Positions 44,046-61,350 of a DNA stretch of 64,000 nucleotides are shown here, piece after piece. Positions within the stretch are counted from its first letter, which is position 1. Every line of letters begins with the position of its first letter. Under the pieces are notes generated by a model. The model searched no databases. It had not been told where the DNA came from and saw nothing but the letters and a program-made list of their open reading frames with translations. Source of the DNA: Dasypus novemcinctus (Eukaryota; Chordata; Mammalia; Cingulata; Dasypodidae). The position numbers were made by a program, and so were the translations under genes. Location: positions 7,426,038 through 7,490,037 of the forward strand of contig NC_080698.1 of NCBI RefSeq assembly GCF_030445035.2. Reading direction: 5' to 3'.

Positions 44046-44560
44046 GTTTAAAGTTTGGTAGTTCATGACTGGTAGGACAGTGTCCCAGAATGTTACGGAC
44101 TTAAACTTCTACCTACTATCTTGTTCTTCACCATTCTCAACACCTGGCCTCCAGAAAGACCACTGGAGCTCCAGCCATCACATCTACCTTACAGCCTGAA
44201 AGAAAGGGAAGAGGATTAGAAGGTCGAGCCCTTCCCAGAAGTTACACAGCTTTGCTCACTGACTTGATCTTAGACACATGAACACATCCATATAAATGAA
44301 TACAAGGAAGGATTAAAGGTGAAGTTTTATTCCAGAAAACAATGTGGCTGTCTTAAAACCAGGGATCTAAATCTAAAAATTAATGAGAGCATTAGGGTAG
44401 GAACTGAGAAGTCCCTGCCACACCATATGTGCACAGGGAATGCAGGGAAAAGAGAGAGGGGCTCAGAACGTGGCAAGCCTTCTATATTATTTGAGGAACT
44501 TCATAAGTTATGTTAGGCTCCCTGAATAGTATGAACTTTAAACACAAGGGAGGAAAAAAA
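44046..44560. other. Upstream flank, continued
   Basis: Homologous to 30,150-30,660 of unit 1 and 57,965-58,285 of unit 3. No gene or named repeat is seen. Confidence 0.4.
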
Positions 44561-45722
44561 AACTCAATGGAAGATAAGAAGAAAAACACAATTAAAGTAG
44601 GAAAAATAGAAAATACAAAACAAGAAGGCAATAATGAGATTGATAAGAAAGCATTTGCTATAAGTATGAATGGGTTAAATATTCCAGAATAAAACAAGGA
44701 CTTTCCAAGTGGAGAAAAGGATATGGTTTGGAAATATACTCTTAAGAGACAAATTTACAGAAAAAGATTCAGACAAGTTGGAAACAGAGTGATTGAAACA
44801 ATGTACCATGCCAATATGATCCAAATGAAAGGTGGGGTAGAAATTTGTTCTACCCTGTAGCATTTAAGGCAAAGGACTGAAAGGTATCTTACATGTGATA
44901 AACACAGAAAATCCACTTATCCACTGCTGATGGGAATGTAGAATGGTGCAGCCATTGTGGAGGATTGTTTGGCATTTCCTCAGGAAGCCAAATATAGATC
45001 TGTTATTTGATCCAGCAGTCCCGCTGCTGGGTATATATCCAGAAGAATTGAAAGCAGGGACATGAACAGATACATGCATGCCAACATTCACGGCATTCAC
45101 CATTGCCAAAAGTTGGACACAACCCAAATGTCCATCAACAGAGGAATGGCTAAGCAAACTGTGGTATATACATACAATGGAATACTACTCAGCTGTTAGA
45201 AGGAACGCAGTATTAGAACCTGGGATAACATGAATGACTCTTGAAGACCTTATGCTGAGTGGTGAGTCAGGCACTGAAGGACAAATATTACATGACCTCA
45301 CGGATATGAATTAAGCAAATCAAGCAGACTCACAGAGCTAGAGTCTGGAAGACAGGTTTACAGGAGACAGGGAGTAGAGGGAGATGAAAGGCATCTTTTA
45401 TGCAGTAAACACAGAAAATAATCAAGGTGATGCAATTATAGTTCCTTACTCTATTAAGTAACAGGTGACCAACTTACAGAGAATTACAGCTTTTAATACA
45501 ATCTTCTTAAGGATCTGATAGAACGAACATGCAAAATTGAGCCAATATATAAAAGATTTGACTACCACTGCTAATATTCCTGACCTAACAGCTATCTCTA
45601 GAACTTTACAACTACTAACAGAGAACACCTATCTTTATTGAGCACATAGGGAATTTTCCTAAACAAGGTCACAAAGGAAGACCAGTGAAGTCCAAGAAAT
45701 CGGTGTTATAAGGATTAGGTTC
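44561..45722 (+). mobile_element. L1 fragments, unit 2
   Basis: Counterpart of 30,640-32,215, without the unit-1 SINE. From about 44,890 on it is almost identical to unit 1. Confidence 0.75.
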
Positions 45723-46301
45723 TGTATTAGTCAGCCAAAGGGGTGCTGATGCAAAATACCAGAAATTGGTTTTTATAAAGGGCATTTACTTGGGGTAAGA
45801 GCAAATAGATACCAGAAGCATATACATACATAAAGCATAAGTTACTTCCCTCACCAAAGTCTATTTTCACGTGTTGGAGCAAGATGGCTGCCGATGTCTG
45901 CCAGGGCTCAGGCTTCCTGGGTTCCTCTCTTCCAGAGTCTTGATTCTCTCTGTGTTCAAGGTTCCTTTCTTCCCAAGGATTGCTTCTTCCTGGGCTCAGA
46001 CTTCTTCTCTTCCTGGGGCTGGCTTCTCTCTCCTCTGTGAGCTTACTTCCTGGGGCTCCAGTTTAAGGCTTCAGCATCACACTTGAACATCAAAACTCCA
46101 ACATCAAAAAACCCTCAACTCTGTCCTTTGCCGTGCCTTTTATCTGTGAGTCCCCATCCACCCAGGGGTGGAGACTCAACCGCTAATGACATGGCCCATT
46201 TAAAGCCCCAATCATAAATCAATCATGCACAGGTACAGACCAGATTACAAATATAATACAATACCTCTTTTTGGAATTCATAACCATATCATACTGCTAC
46301 A
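45723..46301 (-). mobile_element. Solo MaLR LTR fossil, unit 2
   Basis: Counterpart of 32,216-32,757, same ends. It carries small insertions and deletions relative to the unit 1 copy. Confidence 0.75.
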
Positions 46302-46309
46302 CCATTTCT

Positions 46310-46751
46310 AAAATTTATTTTTTCATTTCTCCTGCCCCTGCCACACACCCCTGTAGTCTGTTTTCTGTGTCCATTTGCTGTGTGTTCTTCTGTGCTGCTT
46401 GTCTTCTCTTTAGGCAGCACTGGGAACTGATCCTGGGACTTTCCAGAGTGGGAGAAATGCACTCAATCTCTTGTGCCAACTCAGCTCCCTCATCTGCTCC
46501 ATCTCTTATTTTCTCTACTCTGTTGTGTCATCTTGCTGTGCCAGCTCTCTGCTGGGGCCAGCTTGCCATGAGGGATAGTACTCCTGTGTGGAACAGCACT
46601 CCTGTGTGGAACAGCACTCTGTGTGGGCCAGGTCTGCACTTGGGCCAGCTCACACAGGCCAGCTCGCCTTCACCAGGAGCCCCAGGAATTGAACCCTGGA
46701 CCTCCCATATGGTAGACTTGAGCCCAACTGCTTGGGCCATATCCGCTTCCC
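46310..46751 (-). mobile_element. Composite SINE, unit 2
   Basis: Counterpart of 32,776-33,241. The internal tandem module reads 'aacagcactcctgtgtgg' and has a different repeat number. Confidence 0.85.
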
Positions 46752-47813
46752 ATCTTCCCAATTTGATCTATAGAATCAGTGCAATTCTAGTAAAAATTCC
46801 AGCAAGTTTTTGTGATCCTCAAATTTACATGGAAAGGTAAGAGACTGGAATATATAAGTCAATCCTGAAAATGAGCCAAGGTAAAAGAGTCATATTATAC
46901 AATTTCAAGTCTTACTATAAGGCTACAGGAACAAAAAATAGAGGCAGTGTGGTATGGTAAAAGGACAGACACATTCATCAGTGGAGTTGAACAGAAAGCC
47001 TATAAATAGATGCTGACAAATACAGCCAATTTTATTTACAAAGTCCCAAAGGCACTTCAACAGAAATAGTCTTTTCAACAAATGGTACAGGAATAATTGG
47101 ACACCATCTTTAAAAAAAAACCCATAACATATACCTCACATTTTACACAAAAATTAACTCAAAATGAATCATAGATCTAAAGGAAAAACTTAAAGCTATA
47201 AACCTTCTAGAGAAAACAAGGGAGAAAGTTTGTGTGACCTTGGGTTTGACAATGAGCTTTTAGATACAACACTGAAAGCAAGACTCATGAAAGAAAAAAT
47301 TGATATATCAGACATTATCAAAATTTAAAACTTTTGCTCTGAAAAGACCAGTTAAGAGAGTGAAGCAATGAGCACAAAGAACAAGCAGACAGATGAGGGA
47401 GCCATCTCACAGGGGGAGGAAAAATAAATAAATCTTAAAAAGACAGACAGGGAAAAGACAAGACACAGTCTGTGAGGAAATATTTCCAAGTTAATTACCT
47501 GATAAAGACTAATATCTAGAATCCTATAAAGTGCTTTTAGAACTCAACAGTAAGAAAAAAATTCTATTTTTAAAAATTGATATGACCAGACACTTCACAG
47601 ACTTATGAATTGCAAGCGAGCATATAAAAACATGCTCAATACCACTAGTCATCAGGGAAATTCTAACTCCAATGAGATACCACTATACGCCTATAATAAA
47701 ATGGGAAAAAGAAAATCCTGACCATATCAAAAGCGGGTGAGGATACAGAGCAACAGGAACTCTGATCCTTTGTTGCTGGAAATGCAAAACAGTACTGCAT
47801 TGGAAGGTGGTTA
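46752..47813 (+). mobile_element. L1 3' part, unit 2, left of the DUSP11 retrocopy
   Basis: Counterpart of 33,242-34,305. It is broken by the retrocopy insertion within 'agcattttctttta'. Confidence 0.75.
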
Positions 47814-47827
47814 AGCATTTTCTTTTA

Positions 47828-49110
47828 TTTTTATTTTTATTTTAATTTGCAAGGGAAGTTCTTTAATACTTTATGAATTCTAAAATATCATCGTCCTTTA
47901 AAAATTTTTAAGATTCATTAGAGTAGCTTTTTCCTGTATTGTTGTAATTGGTTCAAATTTATTAGCTAAGAGGTAAATATCAGTCTAATTGTTCCTGAAG
48001 TGTGAATACATAAGGGAGCAATAAAATAGATAATAAACGTCATTTGACCTCATCTACTTAAGTCATTCCATCTGTCTTCAGTCCAACTCTGGTCTCCTGA
48101 TAGAATTCTAGAGTATGTTTGTGTCCTACTTTACTGGGTCCATCCCCAATTGCTGTAGTAACGGTAAGGATACTGTAATCTTTTATTCTGGGTTGCTTGA
48201 CTGGTGTTTGACTTTGCATTCCAAGAACATCTCCTCTGTGAAGAGTCCTGTGCAGGGGGACAAGGAAGGGGGAAGAAGACCTCTCTGGTAAATGTTCTGA
48301 CTCTGTGAAAATTTTCTGACTGACTATTACAAATCTTGGCTGGAGGAATGGAAATGCCAGGAAGGTGGTGGATAATGTTGTGTCTGATGTGGCTTATACC
48401 TAGATCCTTGGTTAACAGACTTATTGTTCCATGATTTGTGTTGATTCTTCAAAACGACTTGACCTGGACACACCAGAATACCCATTCTTTCTGATAGGAC
48501 CATCCTGAAGGTCTTCAATGTAGTTTTGTCTTTCTAAGCAATGTCCCCGGCACCTATTGAAGAATTCAGTTGCATCATCTGGCTCATGCCTTCTACATCA
48601 ATCAGATATCTGCAGATGAGATAATCAGTCCTGTTTCAACCATGGGTACAATGGACCCCAAAAAGTTTGTCATTATCTTTATTTTCTTTCAAAAACCCAT
48701 TAACAGCACACTTGAATTTAAAAATAATGTCATCTTTAGGGACCTTATGCCCAACTGTAAAAAATCTTAAGTGAGGTGTAGTATCTGGTAAATCCTTTGG
48801 TTTATAATAGCGTTGTGTGTAAGTTAAATCAATAATCAGTCCAAGTTCTTCATTTTCCTTTTGGATTTTGTTAAGACGATCCAATGGGGGGAAAGTATTC
48901 TTTTGGAGCAAGATTCTTTTCAAAACTCTTTTTCAAAGGAACTTTGAAAGCAATGAAACGAGTCCCAGGCATCCGTTGTCCAACTGGGAGATAGTCTTTC
49001 CACCTTTCCGGGATGTGGTTTCTGCCCTTCTTTTGGGCTGAGGAACCTCCAGAAGAAGCCCTGCCTCCCTGGCCCCAGCCACGGTGGGCATCACGCCAGA
49101 GGCTTGTGTT
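47828..49110 (-). pseudogene. DUSP11P: DUSP11 processed retrocopy
   Basis: DUSP11 is an RNA 5'-triphosphate phosphatase of the dual-specificity family. The minus strand at 48,923-48,636 reads LNKIQKENEELGLIIDLTYT, then TVGHKVP, VNGFLKENKDNDK and GVHCTHG, clearly DUSP11. A stop replaces the residue after HCTHG, inside the catalytic HC-x5-R loop, and the reading frame shifts both before and after. No introns are seen across the roughly 1.28 kb, which includes 3' UTR. The T-rich start on the plus strand is the reversed poly-A. AGCATTTTCTTTTA flanks it at 47,814-47,827 and 49,111-49,124. Units 0 and 1 have the empty site, so the insertion is unit-2-specific. Confidence 0.92.
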
Positions 49111-50529
49111 AGCATTTTCTTTTAAAGTTAAGTATAGATGTACTACATGACCCAGAAATCACACTCGAGGTTTATATCCAAGAGAATAAAACAATTCTGT
49201 TCATGCAAAAATATGTACACAAATGTTTATATCAATCTTATTTATAATGGTCAAAAACTGGAAGCAGTTAAGGTGTTTTTCAGTCACAGAATACATACAC
49301 TGGGGTACATCGATTTAAGGGACTAGTATTTAGTCAAAAAAGGAACAACATATTGATTTGTCCTCTAACATGGATGTTTCATATTCAATGCACTATGTGA
49401 AGAAAGCTGGACTCAGAAAGCTATATTGTTTAATTCCACACAGACACTTTCTGGAAAAGCCAAAACTATAGGAATGGGAGAAGCAATTTTGGAATGACAG
49501 AGAAGGACCTCCAAAACCCTGCTCCTCCATAAAAGTAATGAGAACACTGCAAAAACCGCCAAACGCAACTTTTTCAGACTATGGAAATTAACAAAAGTTT
49601 CCAAAATTCCAAGGAGCATTTAATCAAGAAATGTGGCTGAATCTTGGTAAGAACTGTGATCATAGTGGTATTTAAACTTGCCATAACCCCATCACCGTCT
49701 CTGAGCTCCATGATAGCCTTGACAACCAAAAGGCTTGGAACTGCATTGCCGTGAACAGCAGCAGCCTAGAAACCACGGAAGGGGAGCAGAGCAGATGTGG
49801 AGCTCCCCGAAAGCTTCATCACCAGAGAATTAGCAGTATTTGACGAGTCTGGCAGCTCACTAGAAGGGTCCAGTTCAAAGCTTGTCTTTATTTGACCTGA
49901 CTAGGAGCTCTCTCTGTGTAGACAGTCCAATCCCCATGGTGTTTATCAGAAACAATCAGTAGCAATTGTTTAACCTCACAGCTGCCTGAGGCAGCATTGT
50001 TAGTTGGACTAACAAGAGGCTGACAAAAAAAACCTAGAAGATAAAACAGAAACAAATGTCCATAGGGGTTTTGAAAAGCTCTGACATTTTCCTGAGAATA
50101 GAGGAGGTCACACACACATGCAGAGCTAGGTGTACACCCAGGAAAGACCTGATCACTTTCTGCTGGTTGACTTTGAGGCTCTGCACAAGAAGGAAGGGAA
50201 GGCTAAGGCAGAGTTGGAAATTGCAACCTGGAACTTTGAAGACAGGCTCCAACACACACAGCCCCAGAGCAAAGGCTGGAAGACTAATTGGTTAGAGTCC
50301 ACTAAGATAGCCAAGCAGAGACTTCAGTGACCACACACAACAAAATAACAGACTTTAAAGAATTAGTTCAGGGAAATAACCGAAGAGCTGCAGCAACAAA
50401 TAGAAGCAACAAAAAAGTGGGGGAGAGGGAGAATCGGATTTCCAGAGTGGCCACTTTATATTACTTTAAATGCCCAGTTGAGAACAAAAAATTATATGAC
50501 GTGCAATGACAAAAGAGAGTTTGGTCCAT
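49111..50529 (+). mobile_element. L1 3' part and L1M sequence, unit 2, right part
   Basis: Counterpart of 34,310-36,089 without the L1-tail insertion found in unit 1. It leads into the ERV-L LTR. Confidence 0.75.
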
Positions 50530-51803
50530 TGTGGGGACCCACAGCCCAGACCCCCACAAACCCTCAGCATGTGGCCGCTTGTGTGACCCAATCCTCGCTG
50601 GAGGGAAAAGGATGTATAGCTGGTATCGGATACCATGACCTCCTCAGGGCAGTAAAACTTCATTCCTGTGATAACTTCACCAACCCCATGTGTGTACTTC
50701 AGGGGACCCTAGCATGAACTCTGTCCTCATAACCTGCGCAATGTCTTTGTTCTGAAACCCCTTATTTCATACCTTATTTTCTTGTCCCTTTGCAGATTGA
50801 TACCTTCATTCCCTGAACTGCCACCAGTGGAGACTCTCTCCTGTCCATAACTCCAAAAAAACTTATGTCAGACTCGGTGCCGAGTATGTTCTTTGGTCTC
50901 ACAGCAGCCTCAATCCATGCCCTTCAGAGTTGTGTTGGAACAGCTGGTGAGCTATGAGCCTGGAGACCGAAGCAAGTGGGCATGAGCCCAAGGAAAGGAG
51001 AATACGTGGGTGAAATTCCAGATTGCCCTGCAACATCTGTGTGGGGAGGGTTGTCTGACCTCAAAGACGAGTGGGCAATGCTGAGAGTATGGGGACACCC
51101 TAAAAAGACAGGCAGGTATACTGGCTGTGCTACAACAGGTTGCAGAGCAACCGCACCTAAATAAGAAAAAGGGAGATCACCAGATAGTGGCAATTCTAGC
51201 ATGGCCCCTTTTAGAAGCCCTGGGTACTGAGGCAGAACAACTGGCGCAGGCCTCAGTGCAGTGCTTAGAGGAAGAGTGAAAGTTAGAAATCTTGGAATAT
51301 GCACCTATCACAGGCAGAAATGAGAGTCCTTAACCAAGAGCCTTGCTGAACTAATAATCAGATAGAAACCCTGTCTGGTAGATATGCTCAAGCGAGGGGC
51401 CGCACGCTGCCTCCAGTCCAGGTCTGGGGGATATTAACCACTCGAGTGGGGCCCTAAGGCATGGGATCTATGGAATCCTCCTCAGATGAGAAAGAGAAGG
51501 AATGGAAAGTAGAAGATGAGGAGCCCCCAAGGGTATGCCCTATAACAACACAGAAGTGGAAGGTGTTACAAGACCAGCCTCCTGGGGTCCAACATTTCCA
51601 ACACCCAGAGCAGAAATTACATACAACCACGAGGGACCATTGCACTCCTGAGTTGGGTGATTTGGGGCAAAGTTCCAGGCAGAGATCTAGAGAGTCTTGC
51701 TTGTCTCCTACGATCGTGGGACACTGGAGCAGAAAGAATAGTACTGTCGAGGGCGGATATGACTAAACTGGCATCCTTTATCACTCACCCATGTCTGCAT
51801 CAG
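50530..51803 (+). mobile_element. ERV-L fossil, 5' part only (unit 2)
   Basis: LTR about 50,530-50,942, then leader and gag-like region, cut by the duplication junction at 51,801-51,803 exactly as in unit 1. Broken. Confidence 0.8.
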
Positions 51804-52687
51804 GCACACTCGGAGTCAGGGGAGTCAGGGGAGCCTGGAGAAAAGCATGTTTCACAGCCCCAGGGAGGGGACAGTAGAGGTTCTTGCGAGGAGAGAATGC
51901 TAGTGCTGGGCCTCCACGGATGAAAAAGAAGAGGGAAGGAAATGAAGAGCCATAATGGCATTCCCAGCCAGGAAACATCACGGAAAAGAAATAAGTGGCT
52001 TCTTCTGAAAAAACTGCCCAGCCAGGCATTCCATAGAAAGACCATAATCCAGGACTTACTGGTGTGGTTGTACCAGCTGGGGCTTGAGATCACAGAGCAC
52101 ACCAGCCCCAATTCCCTTGGGCAGCTGGTGACACTCTGAGACTGCCCACTCTGGCCCACTGATAACTGGGTGCTCCAGCACTGGCCAAGGAAGAGTGGGA
52201 GAGCAGGAGATATAGGCTAGGGGGTGAGCAGTAACCAGTTCTGGGACATTAGGAATGCTACCTGTGCAAAAGTACTTCTGTGCAGTCACACACACACACA
52301 CGGATGGAGCCCAGGCCTCCAAGCCCCACTGGGTGCACTCATCTTTGGGCGCATGAGATCATCAAGGCATATCTACAGCAGAGCAGCAAATAGGGGTGCC
52401 AGGAGGTGCAAGTGTACAATACACCGTCCCTGTCCCTCTTGCTCCTGTGTTACTGAAACTGTTAAACTCGACTAAAATAACACCACCTAGAGATGTGCTA
52501 AAAAGCCCAGGCAGCAGGACCTAAGGTCGTCCACTAGATTTCTTTCTGGTAGGCAGGTCCTCACCGCTTGCTCTCCTAAAGTTTAACTGCGATGATAAAC
52601 ATCTCCCGTAGCTAAATGGGAAATGAGTTCTCTCCAGAGCATGTGATACGTGAGCAGAGATTCATGACACACAAAAACTCTCAAGTA

Positions 52688-52693
52688 TTTATT
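52688..52693 (-). promoter_or_regulatory. Polyadenylation signal of copy C
   Basis: AATAAA on the minus strand, 549 bases past the stop. The surrounding 3' flank has diverged from copies A and B, yet the signal is kept. Confidence 0.7.
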
Positions 52694-53241
52694 AAGTTGA
52701 CCTCCGGAATCTCAACACCCCATAAGGCCTCAACACAATGGGGTGTCTCTGGACGTGGCCACCAGGGCACACAGGAAGGGGGTTCCAGGACTGGGCCGCC
52801 CCACGTGGGCCTGTGGGGCAGGTGCTGTCCTTTCACAGATGGATCCACACTGGGGTGCCAGGGAGCTTCCCAGCTCCAGAGAGCCGAGGCAAGAGGGAAA
52901 AGCCCGGCCTCGTACCCCACAGGGAGGTGGCGACGCCTGCTTCACTCTCTTTGCTGGTGATGTTCTCCAAAATTCCCACGAATCATCAGCTCCACCTGGC
53001 AGGTCAGGGACCACTGGCTGGATCTTTCACAGCCAGGGTCTGAGTGTGCCTCAGGCAGGTGACAGGTGCCCTGGGCCAGGGCACTTCCCAGCCCCGGCCT
53101 CGCTGCCACACTCTGTCGTGTGGATCTCCACAGGGTCAATGGATCCAGCCGGGATGTGAGGAAGTGCAGACAGGAAGCCCGGCAGGTGGAAGCAGAGGCT
53201 TGGTGCGAGAACCAGAGACTGGAGGGGAGTGCGCTGGGCCA

Positions 53242-57046
<3,805 letters not shown>

Positions 57047-57140
57047 GGCCCGCTCCTCTCGCGGGCGCCCCCTCGCGGCGGCTGCGCTCCTGCCCGCGCT
57101 TCTGGCGGGCGCCCGGGAGGGGGCGCAACTCTAAAGGGAC

Positions 57141-58291
57141 CCCCGCCCGGACCCTCCCCTTGCGTTGCTTTAAGTCTCTAAGTTTGTGTAATTTTTGTCC
57201 AGCAGCAGTAGAAAACCCAGAGGGAGGCGGAGGGGTGTCCGTGGCCCCCTCCAGGGCCTCCTGAGCACTTCCAGGGTCCTGGTTCAGCCCGACCCCTCCC
57301 AGAACCTGGCCATCTGGGACATCTGTCATGGGGATTGTCACCCCCTCGGTGCTGCCCGCTCAGCAGCTTCACCGTTAGGGTACAGCGGGGCGTCGATTCC
57401 ATCTCCTGCTAAGGCTGCTGCTTAGCAACCCCTGCTTACTACCACTTCCACTTAGAGAGTGAAACTGACATTTTGACATTGGAAGATGACAAATTATGAA
57501 ATTCCCAACCAATTTATAGTGCAGGCTGAGGTCAAGTGCAATTACCTTGTCAAAGCAGAATTTCCCTTTGTCCTTGCTTGCAGACCAACCAAGTTCAGTC
57601 TCCATTCCACTCTCTCTGTCAGAGTTTGCTAAGTACTACAAGGAGGTAGCAACAGTCATCAATTATTCTAAATTGTCCCTATTATTTCTGTTAATAAACA
57701 GCTTTGGTCAGCACGTGGTAACCTTTCAAAGTACAACAACAGGAAATGTGTGGTCAAAGGCCTTAACAGTAATGTGAGTCAGCTTTCCAGCTTGCAATGT
57801 CTGAGCCCTTAAAGTATGTGTCCCAACTCCCACATATGAACCAGTACTCCATGTTTGGATTCTCACACATATAGCTCCTCACTTAGGGTATTAAATCTTT
57901 ACCACGATTAGTGTTCTTTTGTCTGCAAGTGGTAGAAAACCCAAAATAACAATGGTTAAAAAGATGAAATAAGATCAGAGATAGACAGCTCATGAACGGT
58001 CGGACAGTTTCACAGATTTGTGAAGCACTCAGATTCTACCTCCTATCTTCACTGTCCTCATCACATGGCATCCAGAATGGCTACCACAGCACCAGTCATT
58101 TCATCCACCTTCCAGGCAAGAAGAAAAGAAAAAGGATAAGATGGTTGAGCCCTTCCCAGATGTCACATAACTTTTCTCATTGGTGTCATCTTAGACACAT
58201 TAACATACATCCACATACATGAATGCAAAGGAAGATTAAAGGTTAAGTTTTATTCTAGGAAACAATGTGGCCAACTTAAAACCAGGGTATC
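57141..58291. other. Upstream flank of copy C
   Basis: Homologous to the upstream flanks of copies A and B up to the MaLR element. No gene is seen. Confidence 0.45.
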
Positions 58292-61200
58292 TGTATTAGT
58301 CAGCCAAAGGGATGCTGATGCAAAATATCAGAAATTGGTTGTTTTTTATAAAGGGTATTTATTTGGGGTAGGAGCTTACAGTTACCAGGCCATAAAGCAT
58401 AAGTTACTTCCCTCACCAAAGTCTGTTTTCCCGTGTTGGAGAAAGATGGCTGCCAACGACTGTGAGGGCTCAGGCTTCCTGGGTTCCTCCCTTCCAGGGT
58501 CTTGCTTCTCTCTGGGTTCAAGTTTCCTTTCTTCCCAGGGTTTGCTTGTTCCTGGGTTCAGTGTTCCTTTCTTCCTGGGGCTGTCTTCTCTCTCCTCTGT
58601 GTGCTGACTGCCCGGGGCTCCAGCTTAAGGCTTCAGCATCAAACTCCAACATCAAAAACCCTCAACTGTCCTTTGCCATGCCTTTTATCTGTGAGTCCCC
58701 ACCCACCAAGGGATGGGGACTCAATGCCCTAACTACATGGTCCAATCAAAACCATAATCATAACTTAATCACATCTGGGTACAGACCAGATTCCAAACAT
58801 AATCCAATACCTATTTTTGGAATTCATAACCATATCAAACTGCTACAGTCCACCCTCTGAATTCCAAAAAGACATTACAATATTTGAAAAACCCTTAAAT
58901 CAGTTACAATGCAAGCACTAATCATATTACAATTTAAAGAAAATACAATTTGTCTTGGGACAAAGTCCCATCTGCTATAGATCTCTGAAACTTACAAAAC
59001 AATTTATCTGTTTCCAATACACAAATGGACAAAGCATAAACATTTTCATTACAATAAGGAGAAATTGGGAGGGAAACATGAGTCACGGGTCCTCTATAGT
59101 TCAGTAAACCCCGCAGGGCATCCTCCATTTGATATCAGACTGAGAGTCATTCTTGATAGTTTCGTCTCCATGGTGCCTTATGGGAACCCACCCTTTCCAC
59201 ATGCTTGCCCAATGGCCATTTTCTTGGTTCCACCCGTATCAAGCATCTGGATGTTGACCAAGCTCCAGACCTCTCCCTCCAAGAGTGTTGGGGTGATTGC
59301 CACACCTTACTCAATCTTTGGGTTAGAGTCTTAACCCCCCCTAGTACAGTGGTGTGAAGACAACATTCCCCCTAACTTTTGGCATACAGGCTCAACCCTC
59401 TCAGAGCAATGAGTTGACCACCTGGCCTTCCTTATCCTTTGTGGGAGAGGTCCACCCCTCTCAGACCTGGGGGTGCTGACCTTACCCATCCTAATCCTTG
59501 GGGAATGTGCTCCACCCTCTCTTTACCCTGGGGCAGCAAAACCCTCCCAGAACTTTGGGCAGGAACATCCACCCTCTTCAATGGCTGGGGCTAACTCACC
59601 CTCTCTGTACATATGGGTGGGGTTCCTCTCTTGGCCCAAGGTGATGTCCTAATTCCAGATCTCAGCTTCCATGGTTTTCCTCTTCAAGCTATTTCTCCTT
59701 TAATCTCTCCTTTCCATGTCCTTTTTTCTTACAGGTGTTGACAGTGGTTTTATTCATACAGGTCTCTCAAAAACCTTGTTGGTTTAGCATGCAGAAAGCA
59801 GCAGTCCAAGTGACCAGACAGTAAGACTTTCCACAAGTCTTTCTGACATAACTGCATCTTCCATCCTGATTTTCAAGTTTACTTAAGTCCTCCAAAGGGG
59901 CACTTTCATCTGGGAGCCTGATTTCCAGAGACTTGCAATTTTCAGAATCAGTTTCTGTTTTCTTTGTGCCCAACAGTTCAGTTCTTAGCTTATCTCACTT
60001 ATCTAGCATTTTGCTATAAGCTGCAAGGAGAAGACAACCTGCATTCTCTGAGTTTACTTTGGAAAGTTCTTCAGCCAAATGCCCAGCCTTGCCATTTTCA
60101 AATGCTGCCTTACAAAAAACACTTGGAGTTAATTTTTTTTTTTTTTTAAGATTTATTTTTATTTATTTAATTCCCCTCCCCTCCCCCGGTTGTCTGTTTT
60201 CTGTGTCTTTTGCTGCGTCTTGTTTCTTGGTCCGCTTCTGTTGTCGTCAGCGGCACGGGAAGTGTGGGCGGCGCCATTCCTCGGCAGGCTGCTCCCTCCT
60301 TCGCGCTGGGCGGCTCTCCTTATGGGTGCACTCCTTGCGCGGGGCTCCCCTACGCAGGGGACACCCCTGTGTGGCACAGCACTCCTTGCGCGCATCAGCA
60401 CCGCGCATGGGCCAGCTCCACACAGGTCAAGGAGGCCCGGGGCTTGAACCGTGGACCTCCCATGTGGTAGACGAACGCCCTAACCACTGGGCCAAAGTCC
60501 GTTTCCCGACTTGGAGTTAATTTTGATAAATTCTCTGCAACTTTAAAACACAGATAACCTTTCCTCCAGTTTCCAATAATAGTTTATCATTTACTTCTAA
60601 GGCATCATAAAAAGTCTCTTTAGCATCCATATTACTATCAACAGTCTCTTCAGAGCAATCTAGGGCTTTTCCATCAAGAATTTCACAATTCCTCCAAAAA
60701 ATACCCCTTACCCATTTATAAACCATTCCAGCATTTTGGTTTTGGCAAAAGCACTTCCCCAGTCCTTGGTACCAAATTCTGTATTAGTCAGCTAAAGGGG
60801 TGCTTATGCAAAGTACCAGAAATTGGTTGGTTTTTATAAAGGGTATTTATGTGGGGGTAGGAGCTTACAGATACCAGGCCATAAAGCATAAGTTATTCCC
60901 TCACCAAAGTCTATTATCACGTGTTGGAGCACGATGGCTGCCGATGGCTGTGAGGGTTCAGGCTTCCTGGGTTCCTCCCTTCCCGGGTCTTGCTTCTGTC
61001 TGGGCTCAGGGTTCCTCTCTTCCTTCACAAGATCAGCTGTGGACTATGAGGCTCTCTAGGCTTTGCCTCTGACCACAAGTCCAGCTGCAGACTATCAGGC
61101 ATATGGCTCTGATTCTTTCCCTGGGGCTCCCACCTTAAGGCTTCAGCATCAAACTCCACCATCAAAACTCTAACGTTAAAAACCCTCAACTCTGTCCTTT

Positions 61201-61350
61201 GCCATGCGTTTTATCTCTGAGTCCCCATGCCCTAATGATGTGGCCCAATCAAAGCCCTAATCATAACTTAATCACACCCAGGTACAGACCAGATTCCAAA
61301 CATGATCCATTATCTACTTTTGGAATTCATAACTGTATCAAACTGCTACA
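58292..61350 (-). mobile_element. MaLR element with two LTRs (fossil)
   Basis: LTRs lie at 58,292-58,847 and 60,780-61,350 in the same orientation, with about 1.9 kb between them. Read on the minus strand, the element starts TGTAGCAGTTTGATATGG and the internal region begins 'tttggtaccaaggactgggg', as in THE1/MaLR internal sequences. Only short gag-like remnants are visible, so it is non-coding and broken. A SINE interrupts the internal part. The five bases outside the two LTRs do not match. Solo LTRs of the same family occur at 32,216 and 45,723. Confidence 0.8.
60131..60509 (-). mobile_element. SINE (DAS type) in the MaLR internal region
   Basis: This is a full antisense copy with T-run start and 'actgggccaaagtccgtttcc' head. 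ACTTGGAGTTAATTTT flanks it on both sides. Confidence 0.9.
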
